DNA of 52,925 nt from an uncultured Clostridia bacterium (GTDB taxonomy: Bacteria > Bacillota > Clostridia > Oscillospirales > Oscillospiraceae): assembly GCA_946629065.1 (NCBI GenBank), contig CAMOXK010000006.1, positions 1-52,925 on the forward strand. The letters run 5' to 3'. Shown here one piece after another: positions 14,814 to 26,709 of the stretch (its first letter is position 1; each line of letters begins with the position of its first letter). Both the position numbers and the translations under genes were made by a program. A model generated the notes under the pieces. The model was given only the letters and a program-made list of their open reading frames with translations, had not been told where the DNA came from and did not search any database.

Positions 14814-16070
14814 ATGAAGATCAAAACCAAGGCCCTTTCCTATGAACAGGTGATGGCCTTGCCCCGTCCCGCGCATAAGCCGCCCCAAAAGCCCAGCCGA
14901 GCCCTGGGCGCCCTGATCCGCCTGGTGGGGGCCGGAGATTTGAAGGAGACGAACTTCATCTGGCGGGCCGAGCGGATGGAGGAATTGGGGCCGGGGCCCT
15001 ATCTGATCCTGATGAATCACTCCAGCTTCATCGATCTGGAGATCGTGAACCGGATCTTCTATCCAAAGCCCTACTGCATCGTCTGCACTTCCGACGGCTT
15101 TGTGGGCAAGGAGGGGCTGATGCGCTCCATTGGCTGTATCCCCACCAACAAGTTCGTCACGGATCTGAATCTCCTCTCGGATATGGACTGCGCCATCCGC
15201 AAGGGCTGGAGCGTACTGCTCTATCCCGAGGCCAGCTACAGCTTTGACGGCACAGCCACGCCCCTGCCGCGAAAGCTGGGCGTCATGCTCAAGCGCCTGG
15301 GCGCCCCGGTGGTGGGGATCCTGACGGAGGGCGCCTTCACGAGGGATCCTCTTTACAACTGCCTGCAAAAGCGAAAGGTCCCTGTCAGCGCCACGGTGCG
15401 GGGACTTCTCACCCGGGAGGAGATCCGGGAGAAGAGCGTGAAGGAGCTGGACGAGATCCTGGATCGGATGTTCCGCTTTGACCACTTCGCCTGGCAGCGG
15501 GACAAGGGGATCCGCGTTGCCGAGCCCTTCCGGGCGGACGGGCTGGAACGCATCCTCTACAAGTGCCCTCACTGCGGGGGCGAGGGGAAGACCCTGGGAA
15601 AGGGGATAAAGCTGCGCTGCGAGAGCTGCGGGAAGGAGTATGAGCTGGATGAACTGGGCCAACTCCGCTGCCTGAACGGGGAGGCAGCCTTTTCCCATAT
15701 CCCGGACTGGTACGCCTGGGAGCGCTCGGAGGTGCGAAAGGAGCTGGAGGAAGGGCGCTATCTGCTGGATGTGCCGGTTGAGATCGGCATGCTGGTGGAC
15801 TTCAAAGCCATCTACATGGTGGGGGAAGGGCGCCTGCGCCACGACCGGGAGGGCTTCCTCCTCACCGGCTGCGAGGGGAAGCTCCGCTTTGAGCGGCCCG
15901 CCCGGCTGAACTACAGCCTCTATGCCGACTACTACTGGTACGAGCTGGGGGACATCATCTGCATCGGGGACCAGGAGATCCAATACTACTGCTTCCCGCC
16001 CAAGGGCACGCCTGTGGCCAAGGCCAGGCTTGCCACCGAGGAGCTCTACAAGCTGCAGAAAAAGAAATGA
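14814..16070 (+). CDS. 1-acyl-glycerol-3-phosphate acyltransferase-family protein with a zinc ribbon
   Basis: The product (418 residues) has the acyltransferase signature H-x4-D in LMNHSSFIDLEI (about residues 67-76) and the later LLYPEASYSFDG block matching the family's EGTR-type motif. The domain (about 40-240) would acylate a glycerophospholipid or related acceptor at the membrane face. It is longer than PlsC (about 240 residues). Residues about 250-275 hold a CPHC...CESC zinc ribbon, and the rest is a beta-rich tail of unknown role. The ATG follows AGGAGG. In-frame sequence upstream runs into the palindromic repeat and is not coding. The acceptor is unknown. Confidence 0.82.
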   Translation: MKIKTKALSYEQVMALPRPAHKPPQKPSRALGALIRLVGAGDLKETNFIWRAERMEELGPGPYLILMNHSSFIDLEIVNRIFYPKPYCIVCTSDGFVGKEGLMRSIGCIPTNKFVTDLNLLSDMDCAIRKGWSVLLYPEASYSFDGTATPLPRKLGVMLKRLGAPVVGILTEGAFTRDPLYNCLQKRKVPVSATVRGLLTREEIREKSVKELDEILDRMFRFDHFAWQRDKGIRVAEPFRADGLERILYKCPHCGGEGKTLGKGIKLRCESCGKEYELDELGQLRCLNGEAAFSHIPDWYAWERSEVRKELEEGRYLLDVPVEIGMLVDFKAIYMVGEGRLRHDREGFLLTGCEGKLRFERPARLNYSLYADYYWYELGDIICIGDQEIQYYCFPPKGTPVAKARLATEELYKLQKKK

Positions 16071-16118
16071 GTTCTGCCTGCCGAGGCAAGCAAAGGCACC
16101 CATGGCCCGGCCGGCAGC

Positions 16119-16167
16119 AAAAAGGAAGATGACCCCGCGCTTTTGCGCGGTGGTCATCTTCCTTTTT
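16119..16167. terminator. Bidirectional terminator between acyltransferase and glmS
   Basis: AAAAAGGAAGATGACC plus CGCG pairs with CGCGG plus GGTCATCTTCCTTTTT around a CTTTTG loop. There are A-runs on the left and T-runs on the right, so it works for both convergent genes. Confidence 0.85.
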
Positions 16168-16181
16168 CGTATGAGTGCTGT

Positions 16182-18005
16182 TTATTCCACAGTGACGGAT
16201 TTGGCCAGGTTTTTCGGCTTGTCGATGTCGCAGCCCTTCTCTCTGGCCGCGTAGTAGGCCAGCAGCTGCAGCGGCACCACGGCCAGCGCCGCGGAGAACA
16301 CCGTCTCGATCTGGGGAATGAAGATCACGTCGTCCGCCTGGGAGACGATCTTCTTGTTCCCGCGAAAGGCCAGGGCCAGCACCTTTGCCCCCCGGGCCTT
16401 GACTTCCACGATGTTGGACAGGGTCTTGTCGCAGAGCGCCTCGTTGCAGCAGACGGCGATCACCGGCTGTCCCTCGTCGATGAGGGCGATGGTGCCGTGC
16501 TTGAGTTCCCCGGCGGCGTAGGACTCGGCGTGGAGGTAGGAGATCTCCTTCATCTTCAGCGCCCCCTCCAGCGCCACGGCATAGTCGGTGTTGCGCCCGA
16601 TGAAGAAGAGGGATTGGCTGGCGTAGCGCCCCGCCAGGGCGGGGATCTGGTAATTCATGTCGATGGTTTCCTGCAGCCTCTTGGGCAGAAGCTTCAGGGA
16701 GCGCAGCAGCGCGGCGTACTGGGCCTGCTCCACCCGCCCCAGCTTCTTTCCCACATAGAGGGCGAAGAGGTAGAGGATCGCCAGCTGCGTGGTGAAGCCC
16801 TTGGTGGTGGCCACGGCGATCTCCGGTCCGGCCCAGGTATAGAGAGTGTGGTCGGCAAGCTTGGCGATGGTGCTGCCCACTACGTTCACGATGCCGATGA
16901 TGGTGGCGCCGTGGGCGCGGCACTCCTTGAGCGCGGCGATGGTGTCGGCGGTCTCGCCGGACTGGGAGATCACCAGCACCAGCGTGTGCTCATCCACCAT
17001 GGGCTCCCCGTAGCGCAGCTCGCTGGCCAGCTCCACCTGGACCGGGATATGGCAGAGCTTTTCGATGGCATAGCGCCCGGAGCAGCCCGCGTAATAGGCC
17101 GAGCCGCAGGCGGTGATGACGATCTTGCTGACAGAGCGCAGCGTTTCCTCCGAGAGCTCAAAATCGTCCAGGCGGATCTCCCCCTCGTGAAGCCGGGGGG
17201 CCAGGGCCGCCTTCACGGCGGCGGGCTGCTCCATGATCTCCTTGAGCATGAAGTGCTCATAGCCGCCCTTCTCCGCCGCCTCCACGCTCCAGGTCACGCG
17301 GCTGATGGGCTTTTGCAGGCGCTGACCGGTGCAGTCGTAAACCTCGATGGAACCGGGCGTGAGCGCGGCGATCTCGCCGTCCTCCAGATAGATGACGTTT
17401 TTCGTGTGGGCCACCAGAGCGGTGACGTCAGAGGCAAAGTAGTTCTCCCCCACGCCGATGCCCAGGATCAGGGGGCTGGCCTCCCGCACCGCGTAGAGCG
17501 TGTCCGGCGCGTCCGCGCAGAGGATGCCCAGAGCGTAGGAGCCCTCCAGCCTGGCCGCCGTCTTCATGACGGCGGCTTTGATATCTCCGTCGTAGTATTT
17601 TTCCAGCAAGTGGACGATGGTCTCCGTGTCCGTCTCGCTCTGGAACACATAGCCGTCGGAGATCAGCTCCTCCCGCAGGGCCAGATAGTTCTCAATGATC
17701 CCGTTGTGTACGATGGCAAAGCGTCCGTCATTGGACAGGTGGGGGTGGGCGTTTACATCCGTTGGCGCCCCGTGGGTGGCCCAGCGGGTGTGCCCGATGC
17801 CGATGCTGCCGGGGACGGCTGCGCCGTTTTCCGTCTTTTCGCAGAGTCTGGCGATCCGGCCGCTGACCTTCTCCACCCGGATCCCATCGGCGTCCATCAC
17901 GGCGATGCCCGCCGAGTCATAGCCCCGGTATTCCAGCTGCTTCAGACCCTTCAGCAGGATCGGAGCAGCGCTTTGTTTTCCGACAAATCCAACGATTCCG
18001 CACAT
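16182..18005 (-). CDS. glmS: Glutamine-fructose-6-phosphate aminotransferase
   Basis: The product (607 residues, full family length) makes glucosamine 6-phosphate from fructose 6-phosphate and glutamine, the first step to UDP-GlcNAc and peptidoglycan. The N-terminal nucleophile domain starts MCGIVGFVG with Cys2 free after methionine removal. Two SIS domains follow (GCSGRYAIEKL..., SQSGETADT), ending in the canonical KPKNLAKSVTVE. The ribosome site AAAAGGAGG precedes the ATG. It lies 15 bp downstream of glnN, so glutamine synthesis and a glutamine-consuming enzyme share one transcript. This leaves no room for a glmS ribozyme in front of the gene. Confidence 0.96.
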   Translation of the reverse strand: MCGIVGFVGKQSAAPILLKGLKQLEYRGYDSAGIAVMDADGIRVEKVSGRIARLCEKTENGAAVPGSIGIGHTRWATHGAPTDVNAHPHLSNDGRFAIVHNGIIENYLALREELISDGYVFQSETDTETIVHLLEKYYDGDIKAAVMKTAARLEGSYALGILCADAPDTLYAVREASPLILGIGVGENYFASDVTALVAHTKNVIYLEDGEIAALTPGSIEVYDCTGQRLQKPISRVTWSVEAAEKGGYEHFMLKEIMEQPAAVKAALAPRLHEGEIRLDDFELSEETLRSVSKIVITACGSAYYAGCSGRYAIEKLCHIPVQVELASELRYGEPMVDEHTLVLVISQSGETADTIAALKECRAHGATIIGIVNVVGSTIAKLADHTLYTWAGPEIAVATTKGFTTQLAILYLFALYVGKKLGRVEQAQYAALLRSLKLLPKRLQETIDMNYQIPALAGRYASQSLFFIGRNTDYAVALEGALKMKEISYLHAESYAAGELKHGTIALIDEGQPVIAVCCNEALCDKTLSNIVEVKARGAKVLALAFRGNKKIVSQADDVIFIPQIETVFSAALAVVPLQLLAYYAAREKGCDIDKPKNLAKSVTVE

Positions 18006-18020
18006 GATCTGTTCCTCCTT

Positions 18021-20114
<2,094 letters not shown>

Positions 20115-20140
20115 ACGCGTCCCCCCTGAAAAAAGGATAA

Positions 20141-20159
20141 GAGAGGCTCCCGGCCTCTC
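20141..20159 (-). terminator. Attenuator-like hairpin in the glnN leader
   Basis: GAGAGGC-cggga-GCCTCTC (read on the minus strand) is followed after 6 nt by TTTTTT (complement of 20129-20134). It lies between the promoter and the ATG of glnN. It could attenuate transcription, but the stem is short (7 bp), so this is tentative. Confidence 0.35.
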
Positions 20160-20170
20160 AATTCAGAGTC

Positions 20171-20208
20171 AGTTTACGGCAGAAAAAGCCGGATTGCAAG
20201 CGTTTTCA
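20171..20208 (-). promoter_or_regulatory. glnN promoter with overlapping cre-like site
   Basis: On the minus strand, TTGCAA (complement of 20194-20199; the box is the same read on either strand) and TAAACT (complement of 20171-20176) are 17 bp apart. TGCAAGCGTTTTCA (20195-20208) overlaps the -35 box and matches the CcpA cre consensus except at one position. A second copy in inverse orientation lies at 20276-20289. Confidence 0.6.
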
Positions 20209-20275
20209 TATCTGATGAAGCATTACCATATCTATAGCATATGATAAACCGGAGGCGCAGGCTATGGCGGAAGCT

Positions 20276-20313
20276 CGGAAACGCTTGCAGGAAGCGGAGA
20301 GCAGGACTATAAT
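20276..20313 (+). promoter_or_regulatory. LysR-gene promoter with overlapping cre-like site
   Basis: TTGCAG (20285-20290) and a perfect TATAAT (20308-20313) are 17 bp apart. CGGAAACGCTTGCA (20276-20289) overlaps the -35 and is the inverted counterpart of the site at 20195-20208 (12 of 14 positions). Between them are AT-rich partial dyads (CATATCTATAGCATATG, about 20227-20243) that could bind the LysR protein. Confidence 0.65.
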
Positions 20314-20335
20314 TCCAGCAAAGGGGGCAAGAACG

Positions 20336-21286
20336 ATGGACTTGCGCGCACTGCATTATTTTGTTGTCGTTGCCGAGGAGCGGAACATCACCCGGGCGGC
20401 GGAGCGTCTGAAAATGAGCCAGCCGCCGCTTTCCAACCAGATCAAGGGGCTGGAGGAGGAGCTGGGGGTGCAGCTTTTCATCCGTGGCAAGCGCCAGCTT
20501 ACCATCACGGATGCGGGGCTGCTGCTGTACCGCCGGGCACGCCAGATCCTGGAGCTCTCCGAGCAGACACGGCAGGAGGTGCAGTCCACCGAGGGTCTCT
20601 CCGGAGATCTGAACATCAGCCTTGTAGAGGGCCGGGGCCCCTATCTGCTGGCCCGCTGGATCGCGGGCTTTCGCCAGGAATTCCCCAGGGTGGCGGTGCA
20701 TCTCTGGAACGGCAGCGGTGACGAGGTCATCGAGCGGGTGCAGCGGGGCCTGGCGGATCTTGCCCTGGTGGCCAAGCCCTACAATGCCGAGCTGCTGGAG
20801 GGCTTTCCCGTGGGCCGGGAGCCCTGGGTGGCCATGATGTCCCGGGAACACCCGCTTGCGCAGGAGGAGGGGAACTTCCTGCCTCTGCGGAAGCTGGTGG
20901 GACAGCCCCTCTTCATCCCCAACCGCCGCTCCCGGGCTGAGGCCATCCGCACCTGGTTTTCCGAGCTGGGGGAGGAGCCCACCATCGCCGGGGACCTTTC
21001 CAATTACATCGACGCCGTGGCTCTTTCCGAACAAAACGCCGGGATCTGCATCTACCCCATGACCACCTATAACGTCAGCAATCTGATCACCGCCAAGATC
21101 ATCACCGAGAGCGCCCGCCAGGTGGAATACGCCCTGGCCTGGAAGCGCAACGACCGGCCCCATGATCTGCGGCAGGAATTCATCAACTATGTGCAGGACT
21201 GTATGGAGGCCGAGCGCCTGGGCACCCAGCCCTACCGTATGCCGGAGCAGGAGTACTTCCCGCCGGAGGACACGAAGTATCTTTGA
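20336..21286 (+). CDS. LysR-type transcriptional regulator
   Basis: The product (316 residues) has the LysR N-terminal winged helix-turn-helix (MDLRALHYFVVVAEERNITRAAERLKMSQPPLSNQIKGLE, here given across its 40 residues in parts: HTH core ITRAAERLKMSQPPLSNQI) and a two-lobed effector-binding domain from about residue 90. The effector is unknown; LysR regulators next to glutamine synthetase sometimes sense nitrogen status, as GltC does. Start: the ATG at 20336, preceded by AAGGGGG at a slightly long spacing, gives the normal LysR N terminus; the upstream in-frame ATG at 20264 lies before the promoter. Confidence 0.92.
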   Translation: MDLRALHYFVVVAEERNITRAAERLKMSQPPLSNQIKGLEEELGVQLFIRGKRQLTITDAGLLLYRRARQILELSEQTRQEVQSTEGLSGDLNISLVEGRGPYLLARWIAGFRQEFPRVAVHLWNGSGDEVIERVQRGLADLALVAKPYNAELLEGFPVGREPWVAMMSREHPLAQEEGNFLPLRKLVGQPLFIPNRRSRAEAIRTWFSELGEEPTIAGDLSNYIDAVALSEQNAGICIYPMTTYNVSNLITAKIITESARQVEYALAWKRNDRPHDLRQEFINYVQDCMEAERLGTQPYRMPEQEYFPPEDTKYL

Positions 21287-21297
21287 TCTTCCTCCAA

Positions 21298-21390
21298 CCT
21301 TGGCGGCGGAGCCGACTGCCGTTGACTTCCCCTGAAAGGGAAGGTGCACAGTCGCGCCGCAGGGGCGGCCTTTGGCCGCCTCCTTTTTCC
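21298..21390. repeat. Dispersed GC-rich intergenic repeat
   Basis: CTTGGCGGCGGAGCCGAC..., CCCCTGAAAGGG and GGGGCGGCCTTTGGCCGCCTCC dyads fill the first part of the LysR-pyrG gap. They match pieces of the other intergenic repeats. The remainder (about 21390-21510) shows nothing recognisable. Confidence 0.45.
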
Positions 21391-21514
21391 GCTCCCGCTC
21401 TGTCTCCCTCATAATTCCAAATTCCGAATTCCGCATTTCCCACCCTCCCGGCGCTGCCATACGTCTGCCCTATGCCCTTCCATACGGGATCCCTATTCCT
21501 GCGATTTCCCACGC

Positions 21515-21544
21515 TTGACATTCTTTTTTCCCTTGTGCTACAAT
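21515..21544 (+). promoter_or_regulatory. Promoter of pyrG
   Basis: A perfect TTGACA (21515-21520) is followed after 18 bp by TACAAT (21539-21544). The transcript would start near 21551. Confidence 0.8.
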
Positions 21545-21573
21545 TCTCCCGTCTTGAATAGCGACTGAAATGT

Positions 21574-23280
<1,707 letters not shown>

Positions 23281-23334
23281 CCGAAGTCACCGGTGTGGCA
23301 ATCCGTTTTTCAGCGATCATGTGGAGGAACCATC

Positions 23335-24870
23335 ATGCAAAAGATCCTGATTCTTGATTTCGGCGGCCAGTATAACCAGCTGATCGCCCGGCGCGTCCGG
23401 GAGCAGCATGTGTATTGCGAGCTGCGTCCCCACACCATGTCCCTGGAGGAGATCCGACGCTTTGACCCCATCGGCATCATTTTCACCGGCGGGCCCTACA
23501 GCGTCTATCTGCCGGATGCGCCCAAGCCGGACCCGGGGGTGTTCTCCCTGGGGGTGCCGATCCTGGGCATCTGCTACGGCTGCCAAATCCTGGCCCAGTC
23601 CCTGGGAGGACTTGTCACCGCCGCCCAGGACGCCGCTGCACGGGAATACGGCAAGACCGAGACGGTCTTTGATCCCACCTGTACCCTGTTCCGGGGACTT
23701 CCGGAGAAGAGCGTCACCTGGATGAGCCATGGGGACTACATGGCCCGGGTGCCGGAGGGCTTCCGCCTGGCCGCCCATTCCGCGGCCTGCCCCACCGCCG
23801 CGATCTGGGATGCCAAACGCGCCTTTTACGGCGTGCAGTTTCACCCGGAGGTCAACCACACGGCCTTTGGCCGGGAGATGCTGCGCAATTTCCTCTATGC
23901 CGTCTGCGGGGCGCAGGGGGACTGGACCATGACGGACTATCGGCGCCGCAGCGTGGAAGCGCTGCGGGAGCGCGTGGGCGGCGGCCGGGTGCTGCTGGCC
24001 CTCTCCGGCGGAGTGGATTCCTCGGTGCTGGCCGCGCTTTTGAGCGAGGCCGTGGGCAGACAGCTCAGCTGCGTTTTTGTGGATCACGGTCTGCTACGCA
24101 AAAACGAGGGGGACGAGGTGGAGGCCGCCTTCTCCTCCCGCACGCTGGATTTCCGCCGCGTGGACGCCGGTGCCCGCTTTCTCGCACGGCTGCGGGGCGT
24201 GCAGGACCCGGAGGAGAAGCGCCACATCATCGGGGAGGAGTTCATCCGCGTCTTCGAGGCCGAGGCCAAAACCATCGGCGCGGTGGACTTTCTCGCCCAG
24301 GGGACCATCTATCCGGATGTGATCGAATCCGGCCTGGGACAGTCCGCCGTCATCAAGAGCCATCACAACGTGGGCGGCCTGCCGGATTCTGTGGATTTCC
24401 GGGAGATCCTGGAGCCGCTGCGCCTGCTCTTCAAGGACGAGGTGCGTCAGCTTGGCCGGGAGCTGGGCCTGCCGGAGAGCCTGGTGTCGCGCCAGCCCTT
24501 CCCCGGTCCGGGCCTTGCCATCCGCGTCATCGGGGAGGTGACGGAGGAGAAGCTCTCTCTGCTGCGTCAGGCTGACGCCATTTTCCGAGAGGAGATGGCG
24601 GGCGCCGGCCTGGACCGGACGGCGGGACAGTATTTCGCGGTGCTGACCAATCTCCGCTCCGTGGGCGTCATGGGCGACGGGCGCAGCTATGACTATGCCA
24701 TTGCCCTGCGCAGCGTCCAGACCTCGGACTTCATGACCGCGGACTGGTCGCGCCTGCCCTATGAGCTGCTGGACCGGGTCTCCGTCCGCATCGTCAATGA
24801 GGTGAAGGGCGTCAACCGCGTGCTCTACGACATCACCTCCAAGCCGCCTGCCACGGTGGAATACGAATGA
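23335..24870 (+). CDS. guaA: GMP synthase (glutamine-hydrolysing)
   Basis: The product (511 residues) aminates XMP to GMP. The class I glutaminase domain has its nucleophile in [11 protein letters not shown] and the dyad in [10 protein letters not shown]. The ATP-pyrophosphatase domain has the loop LSGGVDSSV. The C-terminal dimerisation domain ends in the invariant [13 protein letters not shown]. The ATG at 23335 follows GTGGAGGAA; an upstream in-frame codon at 23293 lacks a ribosome site. The gene lies downstream of pyrG and ends in a strong terminator. Confidence 0.96.
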   Translation: MQKILILDFGGQYNQLIARRVREQHVYCELRPHTMSLEEIRRFDPIGIIFTGGPYSVYLPDAPKPDPGVFSLGVPILGICYGCQILAQSLGGLVTAAQDAAAREYGKTETVFDPTCTLFRGLPEKSVTWMSHGDYMARVPEGFRLAAHSAACPTAAIWDAKRAFYGVQFHPEVNHTAFGREMLRNFLYAVCGAQGDWTMTDYRRRSVEALRERVGGGRVLLALSGGVDSSVLAALLSEAVGRQLSCVFVDHGLLRKNEGDEVEAAFSSRTLDFRRVDAGARFLARLRGVQDPEEKRHIIGEEFIRVFEAEAKTIGAVDFLAQGTIYPDVIESGLGQSAVIKSHHNVGGLPDSVDFREILEPLRLLFKDEVRQLGRELGLPESLVSRQPFPGPGLAIRVIGEVTEEKLSLLRQADAIFREEMAGAGLDRTAGQYFAVLTNLRSVGVMGDGRSYDYAIALRSVQTSDFMTADWSRLPYELLDRVSVRIVNEVKGVNRVLYDITSKPPATVEYE

Positions 24871-24915
24871 AGAGAAGTCGGATCGTCTCCGCCCGCGCAG
24901 CAGAAGCAATGGCAT

Positions 24916-24962
24916 AAAAAGATCGGTGAATTCGCAGCTTGAGCGAATTCACCGATCTTTTT
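24916..24962 (+). terminator. Terminator of pyrG-guaA
   Basis: AAAAAGATCGGTGAATTCGC pairs perfectly with its complement around a 7-nt loop and ends in TTTTTT. The A-run makes it usable from the other strand too. Its core GGTGAATTCGC/GCGAATTCACC is shared with the terminator at 49124. Confidence 0.88.
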
Positions 24963-25018
24963 TCCTGCAGGGAGGGAACCTGTACCGCCTCCGCCTTGCA
25001 GGAGTTCGCGGCGCCGAA

Positions 25019-25828
25019 TCAGTCCTTCTTCCTGCTCATGATCCGCAGGATGCGGATGAAGAGGTTTGCGATGTCCATGTAAATATCCAGCGCGCAGTCC
25101 ACCGCGTTGTCCACAGTCTTGGCAAACTGCTGGGAACGATACACGTCGTAGCCGATGTAGAGGCTGAAGAGCCCGGCCACCAGCCAGTCCGACACCGACT
25201 GCTCCACGCGGAAAAGGAGAAGCAGGATCTCGCACAGGAGCAGGCCCAGCAGCACCCCCGCCAGGGCGCCGCCCAGCTTGGAAAAGAGCTGGGGGAAGGC
25301 CAGGGCCGCGCCGGTCATGCCCAGGGTGACCACCAGGGTGTAGAGAAAGGCGTAGGTCACAACGGCGCTGTCCACGCCGCCGTAGGCTTCCACCGTGGTG
25401 GAGAGCACCAGGCCGAAGGGGATCACCACCATGTTGTAACCCAGAAAGCTCACCAGGGGCTTGTTGGATCTGCCGGCGATAAAGATCCCGGCGAAGGCCA
25501 GCACCGCGTAGCCGATCAGGAAGACGACGGGGTTCACATAGCGGAAAACATCGCCCACCGTGTAGCACAGGACCACGTTGATGAGCAGGCCCCAGACCAG
25601 TACGCCAAGCAGGATGCCGTTATAGGCTCTTGCGCTGATGATCTGATCCTCGGAGACATAGGCCTCCAGCCGGGCCTTGCGGGCGGCGGCGCCCAGCACC
25701 AGGCCGGTGTTGGTGGCGGCCTCCAGCCCCTGCTCCCGCTGCACGGCGGCGGCGTTCAGCGTGGCGCCGCACTCGGTGCAGAACTTGCTCCCGTCCTTGA
25801 CTTGGGCATTGCAATAGGGACAACGCAT
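25019..25828 (-). CDS. Bax inhibitor-1-like membrane protein with N-terminal zinc ribbon
   Basis: The product (269 residues) begins with a zinc ribbon, CPYCNAQ...FCTECGATL (residues 3-24). About seven transmembrane helices follow and end in a YRSQQFAKTVDNAVDCALDIYMDIANLFIRI segment (given here as its family-typical parts SLYIGYDVYRSQQF and DIYMDIANLFIRILRI), characteristic of the BI-1/YccA/UPF0005 family. Family members form pH-gated calcium leak channels or interact with FtsH. The ribbon is an addition common in Firmicute versions. GAGGTG lies 6 nt before the ATG at 25828; the two upstream ATGs at 25834 and 25858 are less well placed. Function in this organism is unknown. Confidence 0.85.
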   Translation of the reverse strand: MRCPYCNAQVKDGSKFCTECGATLNAAAVQREQGLEAATNTGLVLGAAARKARLEAYVSEDQIISARAYNGILLGVLVWGLLINVVLCYTVGDVFRYVNPVVFLIGYAVLAFAGIFIAGRSNKPLVSFLGYNMVVIPFGLVLSTTVEAYGGVDSAVVTYAFLYTLVVTLGMTGAALAFPQLFSKLGGALAGVLLGLLLCEILLLLFRVEQSVSDWLVAGLFSLYIGYDVYRSQQFAKTVDNAVDCALDIYMDIANLFIRILRIMSRKKD

Positions 25829-25893
25829 ATCCATCACCTCAAACGTAAATTTTTCCATGCAATTATATCATCGGCGGAGAGGACGCGCAAGGC

Positions 25894-26634
25894 TTATCCG
25901 ACAAAGCACTCCTCGATCAGCGCCGCCGTCTCCGCCCACTGCTCGGAGGGGGAAATGAGGGGATCACCGTCCCCCTTCTGGGCACCGTAGCTGCCGAACT
26001 GGGCGTGATTCCCGCCAGGGATCACCTGGAGCACCGCGTCCTCAGGGAGATATCGGGTCCCCGCCTCCAGCTTTTCCCGGTTCAGCACTCCGTCCTCCGA
26101 GCCATAGAGCGAAAGCACCGGCAGGGAAGGATCCAGCGTCTTTGTAGGGTAGGCCGCCAGCAGAACCAGACCCCGGAGCCCGTCACCGTGCTTTGCTGCA
26201 AAGTCCGCCGCGATGGCGCCGCCCAGGGAGTGGCCGCCCACATACCAGTTTTCATAGGCGAAGGCCGCCATCACCTCCGCCGCCCGATCCGGGGCCAGCA
26301 CCGCCAGGCGGAAGGGCACTTGCAGCAGAAACACGTCCATCTGCCCTTCGGCGATTTCCCGGAGCAGGGGCGCGTAGGCCGTCTCCTCCACCTTGCCGCC
26401 GGGGTAGAAGATCAGCGCGTCCGTCTCCGATGGCCCGTCAAAGAACCAGCCGGTCTCCGTCCGGGTGACGGTCACCGCTCCGTCGGAGCGGAGAGCTGCC
26501 AGGGCGGTCTCGTCCGCCGGGTAATAGACGCTCACATAGCCGAAAAAGATCCCGGTGAGCAGCAGGATCAGGAGAAAAGTCAGCAGCAGGGCCCGCAGAC
26601 CCCGTCTTTTCTTTCGCTTTGGCTGCGCATCCAT
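25894..26634 (-). CDS. Membrane-anchored alpha/beta hydrolase
   Basis: The product (246 residues) starts with a basic segment (KRKKRRG) and one transmembrane helix (about residues 13-35), so the catalytic domain probably faces outside. The alpha/beta-hydrolase nucleophile elbow is YVGGHSLGGAIAADF, the acid lies in LSLYGSEDGVL, and the histidine in VIPGGNHAQFGSYG. It most resembles the small hydrolase group PF12695. The start is ambiguous: an AGGAGG site lies 9 nt before the ATG at 26634 and 3 nt before the one at 26640; the first is preferred. The substrate is unknown. Confidence 0.82.
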   Translation of the reverse strand: MDAQPKRKKRRGLRALLLTFLLILLLTGIFFGYVSVYYPADETALAALRSDGAVTVTRTETGWFFDGPSETDALIFYPGGKVEETAYAPLLREIAEGQMDVFLLQVPFRLAVLAPDRAAEVMAAFAYENWYVGGHSLGGAIAADFAAKHGDGLRGLVLLAAYPTKTLDPSLPVLSLYGSEDGVLNREKLEAGTRYLPEDAVLQVIPGGNHAQFGSYGAQKGDGDPLISPSEQWAETAALIEECFVG

Positions 26635-26709
26635 GGTCATACGCCTCCTTACCAAGCTGTTGATCGCTAAGAAAAGCGCTGCCGCGGCAGCTTTCCGACC
26701 CGTTCAGGG

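Noticed and set aside
18006-18020. glmS ribozyme
   Set aside because: Only 15 bp separate glnN from glmS, too short for the ribozyme.
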